From positions 1-11,274 of the forward strand of contig JAJZOA010000031.1 of assembly GCA_021852225.1 (NCBI GenBank): DNA of 11,274 bases. Direction: 5' to 3'. This DNA is from Planctomycetota bacterium. GTDB lineage: Bacteria > Planctomycetota > Phycisphaerae > WQYP01. The notes under the pieces are model-generated. The model did no database searches. It saw nothing but the letters and a program-made list of their open reading frames with translations, and had not been told where the DNA came from. Both the position numbers and the translations under genes were made by a program. Below, piece after piece: positions 1-6,035 of the stretch (position 1 is the first letter of the stretch; each line of letters starts with the position of its first letter).

Positions 1-242
1 GATCATAAACGACTCCCCGATCCTGATGCAGAATGTTATGTGTGCCGTCCGTCATACGGTTACACCGGACTATCAGGCCATCCACGGCCAAAAGTTCCGC
101 AGGTTCTGGCCTTCCGGCAGCCAAGAGGCACAATGACCATCGGAATCCGGAATGTCAGTGCAATTTGCGGCGAATCTTTGCCAAAAATTACAGCGCAGGT
201 TCAAACTGTGCGTGCAGCCGCTGCACTTACGCCGCCCGCGCA
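1..242. other. Non-coding edge downstream of the PEP-CTERM gene
   Basis: I see no supportable gene here. Short open frames exist on both strands but have no ribosome site and an unconvincing residue make-up. On the minus strand, just past the PEP-CTERM stop codon, there is a small hairpin at 212-226 (GTGCAG, loop CCG, CTGCAC). It is GC-rich, but no T-run follows it on the minus strand, so it is at best a weak or Rho-assisted terminator. Confidence 0.4.
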
Positions 243-1598
243 TCAGTTATTGACCGGCCTTCGCCGTGCAAGCAGCATCAATCCGGCGGCCACGAGCAGC
301 AGTGAAAGACTGGCAGGTTCTGGCGTCGCCGTCAGGCTGACATCAAACACACTGCTTGGCAGAACAGTGCTGGTGGCAAGTGTTCCACCGAAAGGCGAAC
401 TTCCCGGCTGGAAATCAGCCAGAGTTCCGCCGGTGTAATCATTATTGGTATCGGCGGCCAGTCCGCTGTAGCCGGTGTTGCTGGAAATGGAATAACCGTA
501 GACGCTGCTGCCGTTTAGCGTTATCGGCGTATTCAGGACCAGTTGAACGTAATCACCGGTGGCAGTGGAGGTGCCGACCGGCACCGCGCCTGTAACCACG
601 CCCACCAGTGTGTACTTTCCGCTGCTGATGCTGCTGATGCTTAAGGTCAGGGCGGCGTTGTCGCTAAAGCCGCCATGTTCATCGGAATCCAGCACGGTAA
701 TGCTGTTTAATGTATAGCCTTGCGCGGTGCCAGTGGTAAAGGTCTGGCCCGGAGGTGCACCGTTATTGGTGTAGTAGTTCACTGTGTTGCCCGTCGGATT
801 ACCCGGATAGGCGGCACTGACAGTGCCCGTCGGGCTTAGATTCGCCTGATCCGTCGGGCCGGGCGTGGGCGCCACTCCCCCAAGGTTATTTACCGTCAGT
901 CCATTGGCGTAAACCGTGGGCACTCCGCTTGGATTTTCAACCAGTTGGACATTATTAAAGTCCGTCTGGCCGCCCGCGCTGTTTCCCAAAGTAATGCCCA
1001 GAGCACCGCTCGCACCGGCTGGTGCCGTGACCAGTTCCGCCACCGTGTTCGGTGCCTGGCGGTATCCTGCTGGCAAACCAAACAACGTTCCACCGGTTAA
1101 TGCTGTTCCACCCGCGGTCAACTGCATCACCGGACCGTCACCGCTATAGCGGTTGTCGATGCCGGCGGTTAGAAGATAGGTTGCGCCCGGAGTGATATTG
1201 GTGGCCAGCGTCTGACTGAAATTGCCGTTATTTGACCAGGCATAGGTGCCACCGCTCCGCGGATTGGGTGCTGTGGTGGTGGCACCAAGATATTGTTCGC
1301 CGCCGGAGCCGGCCCAGCCCGGCACATAGCCGGATGAACTGGTTGAGCCGTCGCTGAATGTCAATGAATTGCTAAACGTTGTGGATCCCCATCCCAGGGA
1401 ATAACCATTGTTCAGGTCTCCGGTGATCGCCGCGGACGGGTTGGAAAGGCTGGTCTGGTAGTTGGCCTGGCTTTGATAAACCTCACTGAAATTCGGGTTC
1501 ACAATGGCGATGTTGGTTTGTGCTTGGGCAACAGCCGCCAGCCCGCCACCGGCGGCCGCGGTTAAAATGCCGGTCAGAATTCTTGTGCCAAAACGCAT
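243..1598 (-). CDS. Secreted PEP-CTERM sorting-domain protein
   Basis: This 451-residue exported protein should be anchored or processed at the cell surface by an exosortase. Residues 1-27 form a Sec signal peptide: Arg near the start, an Ala/Gly-rich core and a likely cut after AQA. The body is rich in Gly, Ser, Thr and Asn and almost lacks Cys. An N-terminal half (about 33-222) has the NPNFSE...VPGW opening and Gly/Asn-rich beta pattern of carbohydrate-binding-like jelly-roll domains. A second beta-rich half (about 235-420) includes PGQTFTTGTAQGYTLNSI. The C-terminus is a textbook PEP-CTERM tail: PEP at 426-428, a hydrophobic helix (LSLLLVAAGLMLLA), then RRR and a short end. The start is well supported: AAGGAG lies at 1607-1612, eight bases upstream of the ATG. 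The exosortase is not in this window. The ligand or structural role cannot be read from sequence; the sorting class is certain, the domain reading is tentative. Confidence 0.9.
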   Translation of the reverse strand: MRFGTRILTGILTAAAGGGLAAVAQAQTNIAIVNPNFSEVYQSQANYQTSLSNPSAAITGDLNNGYSLGWGSTTFSNSLTFSDGSTSSSGYVPGWAGSGGEQYLGATTTAPNPRSGGTYAWSNNGNFSQTLATNITPGATYLLTAGIDNRYSGDGPVMQLTAGGTALTGGTLFGLPAGYRQAPNTVAELVTAPAGASGALGITLGNSAGGQTDFNNVQLVENPSGVPTVYANGLTVNNLGGVAPTPGPTDQANLSPTGTVSAAYPGNPTGNTVNYYTNNGAPPGQTFTTGTAQGYTLNSITVLDSDEHGGFSDNAALTLSISSISSGKYTLVGVVTGAVPVGTSTATGDYVQLVLNTPITLNGSSVYGYSISSNTGYSGLAADTNNDYTGGTLADFQPGSSPFGGTLATSTVLPSSVFDVSLTATPEPASLSLLLVAAGLMLLARRRPVNN

Positions 1599-1908
1599 GA
1601 AATCATCTCCTTCCGAGCGATGCCCGGTTAAAAAAAGTAGAACTGAATTCTTAAACGCCCGTTATCCACCGTGCGTTTCACGCGCCTTATCGACTGCACG
1701 ATTCTTAAACTCTGTTCATTTCAGCATCCGAAAAGATGCTTGCTTGAAACGGTGTGCAGACCATCATGTTGATCCACATGTTCACCATTAATGCAAAACA
1801 TCTTAGCGTTATTAATGAATTTTCGGCAATATTGTTTTTCCACAAATTAAATCGAATTTTCCACAATAGCTGATCGCCATTTACCGGATTTGCGGAACGG
1901 TATTGGCA
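1599..1908. promoter_or_regulatory. 310-base spacer upstream of the PEP-CTERM gene
   Basis: No gene is supported here. It must hold the promoter of the minus-strand PEP-CTERM gene and the end of the decayed regulator. Visible structure: the AAGGAG ribosome site at 1607-1612; an inverted repeat AGCATC (1723-1728) and GATGCT (1735-1740) around loop CGAAAA, with no T-run on either side; and an AT-rich stretch about 1785-1866 holding the direct repeat listed separately. I found no convincing -35/-10 pair for the PEP-CTERM gene. Confidence 0.4.
1836..1866 (+). repeat. Direct repeat TTTTCCACAA, 21-base period
   Basis: Two exact copies of TTTTCCACAA occur at 1836-1845 and 1857-1866, so their starts are 21 bases (two helical turns) apart in AT-rich DNA. 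A third, partial TCCACA lies at 1773-1778. The 9-mer TTTTCCACA differs from the DnaA consensus TTATCCACA at one position, but a regulator site for the adjacent genes is just as possible. What is seen is the repeat; the function is unknown. Confidence 0.45.
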
Positions 1909-2916
1909 TCAGTCGGCCACAATTTCTCTTTTTCCGGCGGCGTTGCGATAGGTCAGTGGGGTCGCCTTTCAAACCGTCGGAACGGCTCGCTGAAAAGCTG
2001 CGCGGAACCGAATCCGACCTTGCTCGCAATTTCTCCGACCGTTATTTTACTGGAAGATAAAAGCGTTTTGGCCCGCTCCATCCGCTTGCGGCGGACTTCC
2101 TCGGCGGGTTGCCGCCGCAGCACTGCCTTGAACCGGGTTTCAAGGGTGGTTCGTGAAACCTTCATGGCGCAGGACAGTTGTTTAACGTTCAGTCCTTCAT
2201 GCAGATGGTCCCGTATATTTGCCGCCGCATCGCGTATAAACGGGTCGTCTGCGGCAACAATATCCGAGGAGCGGCGCGAAATAACGGGTAGCGGCGGAAT
2301 GTGTAACTCTTCGCACGGACTGATTTTTCGCCGCCGGTGATGACCGGTACCACTCTTTAACCGCATTGTCGTTGCCATATATCCGATGCGATGGCAGGCA
2401 AGCGGAATGGTGGAAATGTGCGGCTCCCGCAACTGTGTATGCATATCGTCGTCGTCAACTCCCAGAATGGCGGCCTGTTCAGGAACCGAAATTTTGGCGT
2501 GCAGGCAGGCCTCCAGAACGCTGGCCGCAAGCGATCATATCGTCTGAAATGACTCGCGGCAGCGGGGGAGGGCTGATCTCGCCGGAAGTATCGATGGTCG
2601 GATTAGAGCTGGATGCGAACAATCAGGGCAGTTCGATTGCCGGTTCGCAGGCCCAAAGCAGGAGGCCATCAAACCGCGGATGGCGTCCTTTGAGAATCGC
2701 GTCGCTCTGAAAATGATCGCAATGATAAAGACGGGCATGACCGCTGTTGGCCGCGGCTATGGCAGCCGCTGCGAGTATTTTCCTGTTGTATGCCAAGGCG
2801 AAATTCGCGAGCATTACAAGTCGCCGCTCACGATGCCGCAATGATAAGTTACGCCATCTGTGCACCTTGCGATTTTCTAACTGCAAAAGCTTCGGACGCA
2901 AGTGCCAACGCGCCAA
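1909..2916 (-). pseudogene. Decayed XylR-type (PBP + AraC HTH) regulator
   Basis: This is the remnant of a XylR-like transcription regulator: a periplasmic-binding-protein-like sensor followed by an AraC-type double HTH. The N-terminal frame has RRLVMLANFALAYNRKIL, typical of the sensor start. It hits a TGA at 2623-2625, and the same frame then continues with family-like sequence (NPTIDTSGEIS, PLPRVISDD). The frame changes at about 2519-2523: after DMIACGQ the family sequence resumes one frame over as VLEACLHAKISVPEQAAILG and runs through the sensor end (PHISTIPLACHRIGYMATTM) and HTH (QLSCAMKVSRTTLETRFKAV, VGEIASKVGFGSAQLF). A third break at the A-run 1967-1969 moves the last part, ATPLTYRNAAGKREIVAD, into another frame ending at 1909-1911; one extra A would restore FEKATPLTYR. 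Between ISDD and DMIACGQ about 85 codons of the usual sensor seem to be missing. The longest intact frame (1953-2444) could still give a DNA-binding fragment. The 5' limit is uncertain; ATG 2814 and TTG 2916 are candidates. Confidence 0.8.
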
Positions 2917-3004
2917 TTACAAACTTTGTGCGTTGATTTCTGCTTTGGAAAGCGGTGCGAATGACAGTGTTTTTCAGATTTTCGCGATGATTTTTTCGGA
3001 CCCA

Positions 3005-3625
3005 TCATCCCGTTGGCGGCAATTCCACCCGCCTGCCCACTTTGAAACTCTCCATGGGCCGACCGTCGCGTAGCCAGACTTGATCGCCGGCCAGCAGTTT
3101 CCGGGAAAACTCGACGGTTTGCCGCCATTCGGCTTCAGCGATTCGGCTTTTTCTGCGGTTTATTGTATCTATGTCATCGGAAAGAAACTCTGCGATCAGC
3201 GGGTAAAAACTGCTATAGCGCCCTTTAAATTCCGGGCCGGCGTGAATATCTCTAAGCGGGCTGTTGCCAAAGCGGTAGGTGTTTACCGTTAGCAGCCGCG
3301 AGCCGAGGCGAAGCGAATAATCTGTCGCCAGAAAATCGGGGAATTCCAGCAGGATCACCGCGTCAAGCTCGTCGGAATAGGCGGCCACGATCAGGGGCGA
3401 TCGGATCCGCATCACAACCGCGGCACGCGAGTCCCCGAAGCTGAGGTGCTCATTGAGCATCGCCCTGATACCGCGGGCGCGGAGCCTCCGATTCATAAAA
3501 ACCATTTTTGTGAAGAGCGACTGCCAGCCAAAAAGGTCGGGCTGAAGTATCTGTAATTTGGAATTGGACAGCCGGATATTAACCGGATCGGATGCGGCTG
3601 TTCTGTCATCATGGTATTTGGACAT
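3005..3625 (-). CDS. Conserved-looking hypothetical protein, 206 aa
   Basis: I do not recognise a named family. The protein is soluble, with no signal peptide and no membrane segment. It has a compact middle with the feel of a real domain: FGWQSLFTKMVFMNRRLRAR (about 32-51), NEHLSFGDSRAAVVMR (58-73), IVAAYSDELDAVILLEFPDF, then LGSRLLTVNTYRFG and SSFYPLIAEFLSDD, and a basic C-terminal part. Coding use is consistent along the frame, with no internal break. The ATG at 3623-3625 has no clear Shine-Dalgarno sequence, so the start is uncertain; the domain proper begins near residue 25. It lies 88 bases upstream of the decayed regulator's longest frame and transcribes in the same direction. Its Ser/Asp-rich SFGDSRA motif is not enough to assign catalysis. 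Confidence 0.7.
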   Translation of the reverse strand: MSKYHDDRTAASDPVNIRLSNSKLQILQPDLFGWQSLFTKMVFMNRRLRARGIRAMLNEHLSFGDSRAAVVMRIRSPLIVAAYSDELDAVILLEFPDFLATDYSLRLGSRLLTVNTYRFGNSPLRDIHAGPEFKGRYSSFYPLIAEFLSDDIDTINRRKSRIAEAEWRQTVEFSRKLLAGDQVWLRDGRPMESFKVGRRVELPPTG

Positions 3626-3763
3626 GGCGGCCGAGTGTAAACCGAACCATGCCGGTGCGCCAAGTATGTGAATCGCTTACTTGCCTATTGGGATGGCGCT
3701 TCCCTCAAAACGGTGAAATTGTCAGTCCATCAGTTGTGACCATTTTACCGGCTTAGCCCAGCG

Positions 3764-4711
3764 CTAAATGCGGGGTCGTGCTTGATTATTCTGCCTGCGT
3801 ATCCGCATTCGGCAAGCGATGAGCTTGAATGGAAAACTTGTAAGGAATCGCCAGTGGCCGTTTCGCAGCCAATGTATTTTTTCACGACGGAAAAGCTCTA
3901 GCGCGTGCTCATGGCGGCCGGATTGCAGTTGCACCGTTGCGGCCAAGCGGGAGATGCCAGCGAGAAACCGATCGAGGTCACGACGCTGATCCATGGAATA
4001 ATTGCGAAACTCACCGTCACGATCCATTTCGCGCAGCTTCTTTATTCCATTGAACCAGAAATCGGGACGGCGCGAATAACTGCCGGAATGAACACGGTAA
4101 ATCATCAAGGGCGCTTCGCCAACCACGCCGACCGGGCCGAGCGGATACATCTTCAGGAAAAACGGCTGGTCTTCTATGCAATCTCGCTCGGTGGCGAAAC
4201 GAATGCCGGTCGCACGTTCACGCTCAAACATGATACCTGAGGTCATAACAAGAAATTTACGATGGTCAAAACGTCCCAACGGGCGTGTAACCAGACCATC
4301 ATGATGTGTCGCTACGGCCGCATTAATCGGGAAATCAGGACGCGTCGATTCAGCGAAGCAGGTCATAACCATGCTGCACTGCGGATGTTTTTGAAAATAC
4401 GCGATCTGTAATTGAAGTTTCTCCGGCGTCCATAAATCGTCATGGTCCAGGAGGGCGACATATTTGCCGCGGGCTGCATCAATGCCGCGGTTACGCGCCG
4501 CTCCAATGCCGCCGTTGCTTTGCGTGATCAGGCGGATGCGCTTCAGATATGGTTCAAGGCGCTGCGCGGTATTGTCCGTACTTCCATCGTTAATAATAAC
4601 AATTTCAAAATCGGTAAACGTCTGGGCCAGCACGGTTTCCAGCGTCTGAATGAGGTAATCCGGGCTGTTGTAGGTTGGAATAACTACAGATATGAGTGGT
4701 GATGCCTGCAT
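3764..4711 (-). CDS. Family 2 glycosyltransferase (GT-a)
   Basis: This is a 315-residue GT-A fold enzyme expected to move a sugar from a nucleotide-sugar to a growing glycan on the cytoplasmic side. GT2 marks, numbered from the chosen start: VSVV-like strand and IPTYNSPDYL (11-20), NDGSTDNT (41-48) for the nucleotide, GGIGAARNRG (67-76), and LDHDD (88-92) carrying the D-x-D metal/nucleotide site. The acceptor half has TSGIMFERERATGIRF and the late acidic motif CIEDQPFF, which is where GT2 catalytic Asp/Glu usually sits. There is no membrane segment, so it is not a synthase-type GT2. A longer frame begins at GTG 4840; I chose the ATG at 4709-4711 because the paralogue at the right edge aligns from exactly that Met, and because the skipped 43 residues overlap a palindrome and look non-coding. 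The Shine-Dalgarno (AAAGAA) is weak. It follows MT1 by 131 bases. Confidence 0.88.
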   Translation of the reverse strand: MQASPLISVVIPTYNSPDYLIQTLETVLAQTFTDFEIVIINDGSTDNTAQRLEPYLKRIRLITQSNGGIGAARNRGIDAARGKYVALLDHDDLWTPEKLQLQIAYFQKHPQCSMVMTCFAESTRPDFPINAAVATHHDGLVTRPLGRFDHRKFLVMTSGIMFERERATGIRFATERDCIEDQPFFLKMYPLGPVGVVGEAPLMIYRVHSGSYSRRPDFWFNGIKKLREMDRDGEFRNYSMDQRRDLDRFLAGISRLAATVQLQSGRHEHALELFRREKIHWLRNGHWRFLTSFPFKLIACRMRIRRQNNQARPRI

Positions 4712-4775
4712 GGGGATTCTTTCGCCAAGAATGCTGCTATGTCGCGGCATGTTCCTGTTCATGCCCATTGAAATA

Positions 4776-4792
4776 CCGCGATAATATCGCGG
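4776..4792. repeat. Perfect palindrome CCGCGATAATATCGCGG
   Basis: Eight-base arms CCGCGATA and TATCGCGG flank one central base, between MT1 and GT-a. As RNA it folds into a seven-pair stem with a three-base loop. On the minus strand it is followed by TATTTC, a poor T-run, so termination would be weak; it could be an attenuator, an RNA-processing site or an operator. It lies 65 bases upstream of the chosen GT-a start. Confidence 0.5.
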
Positions 4793-4842
4793 GAATGCTT
4801 GCCGTTGCCAATCCTCGAAAGTTCGCCGGATCGGGACCACGG

Positions 4843-5799
4843 CTATTTCTTTGCCGACCTGCCATGGTGGCTTACTCCGGCGAGCTTCTTAAAGGATGGT
4901 TTAATTAAATGTCGAATCGCGGATTCTCCATGCGAAAGAAATTTGCCAAGATATCGCTGATATTGTCGGGCGTGCGAATACGGCGTTACCTTGCATTTAT
5001 CTTCCGCCAAATCACGCCACAACGCCTCCAATGCTTCACCGTTGGGCTCAGACATGGCAGGCCGATGATCGCGCCCTATCAACGCGCCAAGATTTTCAAA
5101 CAGATGTCGAAAGCTGGCCTTTTCTGCCCGTGAACCGGCGAAAAGGGGGCGGATACCCAGAGGAATCTCCTTCCCGACGGCAAGAACGCCCAGCCCGTTG
5201 GAATGGTAGAACGAGAAATTAGGGTATCGTCGGCAGACCTGCGCCCAATACCGCCATACTCCAAAGTTAAGTTGGATGACGGCAGTATCGTGAAACAGAA
5301 CGATGGCCCGGTCGCTGAGTTTAGGCAGCCAGGACTCGAAATCGTGCCGGACGGCTTTATAACTGTGAAATCCGTCAATATGAAGCAGGTCAATGCTTCT
5401 GTCGGCAAAATGCCCCAGCGAGTTATCAAACGTGGCGCGAAGAAGGGTGGAAAACTCTCCATATTCCGGATCGTGGTGCTTGCGTAAAGCGGAAAAAATT
5501 TCTTCGCCATACCTTCCGGTATGCGGGTCCCCTTCCCAGGTATCGATACCGAAGCATTTGGCGGGGAGTTTCAGATATTTCGTCGCCTGGCAGAAAGCGC
5601 AATACGAATCTCCTTTCAATACTCCGAGTTCGACCACAATGCGCGGTTCGCATGCCCAAACGAGCCACATTCCAAAAGGCAGATGCCCATGCCAATCTGG
5701 AGAATCAGACAGACGCATCGGCGGTAGAAGCAGGATGGGGTTCCAGATTTCTCGCAGGGTTATATCTCCCCGTGCGGCAGTGCCATCGCAGTTCATCAT
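4843..5799 (-). CDS. SAM-dependent methyltransferase (MT1)
   Basis: This 318-residue class I methyltransferase resembles Methyltransf_24. Visible motifs: motif I ELGVLKGDSYCAF (57-69) for SAM; FGIDTWEGD (83-91), the acidic end of beta 2 that binds the ribose; LLHIDGFHSYKAVRHDF (138-154); and VLFHDT (167-172) at the usual metal/active-site region of this family. A lead-in W-x-P-I-L-L (19-24) and a basic tail after DKCKV (267-271) are shared with the two paralogues in this locus. There is no signal peptide, so it is cytosolic. The context suggests O-methylation of a glycan sugar, but the acceptor is not readable. The start is a Met-Met pair; AAGGA is 3 bases from the first ATG and 6 from the second, so the second (5796) may be the true start. 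A promoter with a perfect TATAAT lies about 90 bases upstream. MT1 is divergent from the WbsX-RgpF gene. Confidence 0.87.
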   Translation of the reverse strand: MMNCDGTAARGDITLREIWNPILLLPPMRLSDSPDWHGHLPFGMWLVWACEPRIVVELGVLKGDSYCAFCQATKYLKLPAKCFGIDTWEGDPHTGRYGEEIFSALRKHHDPEYGEFSTLLRATFDNSLGHFADRSIDLLHIDGFHSYKAVRHDFESWLPKLSDRAIVLFHDTAVIQLNFGVWRYWAQVCRRYPNFSFYHSNGLGVLAVGKEIPLGIRPLFAGSRAEKASFRHLFENLGALIGRDHRPAMSEPNGEALEALWRDLAEDKCKVTPYSHARQYQRYLGKFLSHGESAIRHLIKPSFKKLAGVSHHGRSAKK

Positions 5800-5886
5800 G
5801 GTTCCTTTCTTGCGCAGACCAGATCGAAACGCGGATTGTGCAATTCGTCAGTCTTCGGCCGCGCTTAGGCGACTTTATCCCTTGCG

Positions 5887-5915
5887 ATTATAGTTTCCCG
5901 GCAGGTGGCTGACGA
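5887..5915 (-). promoter_or_regulatory. Sigma-70-like promoter for MT1/GT-a
   Basis: Read on the minus strand, TCGTCA (4 of 6 to TTGACA; 5910-5915) is separated by 17 bases from a perfect TATAAT (5887-5892). Transcription would begin near 5880 and give a leader of about 80 bases before MT1. The position in a 236-base divergent gap fits. Whether this organism's housekeeping sigma factor uses the same consensus is assumed. Confidence 0.45.
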
Positions 5916-6035
5916 GTCGCTCTATATGGGTGTCATTGGCGAGACAAACTTGCGCTTATTTAGGTGAACGGTTAAAGTCTTAATACCGAGCGTATTGCCC
6001 GGTGGATTTATTTTGGTCAAAAAGGCGCTTCATGT

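Noticed and set aside
40..438. 132-codon plus-strand open frame at the left end
   Set aside because: It overlaps the 3' part of the PEP-CTERM gene on the other strand, has no ribosome site, and the residue make-up is that of an antisense shadow.
1723..1740. Hairpin AGCATC-CGAAAA-GATGCT as a terminator
   Set aside because: Neither strand has a T-run after the stem, and no gene ends just before it; it may be an operator or nothing.
4712..4840. 43-residue N-terminal extension of GT-a from GTG 4840
   Set aside because: The paralogue aligns from the Met at 4711, the extension has no resemblance to a domain, and it covers two inverted repeats, so it reads better as leader.
5950..5978. Promoter for the WbsX-RgpF gene (TTGCGC, 17 bases, TAAAGT)
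   Set aside because: Only 3 of 6 and 4 of 6 consensus positions match, which is expected by chance in a gap of this size; kept as a remark in the gene entry only.
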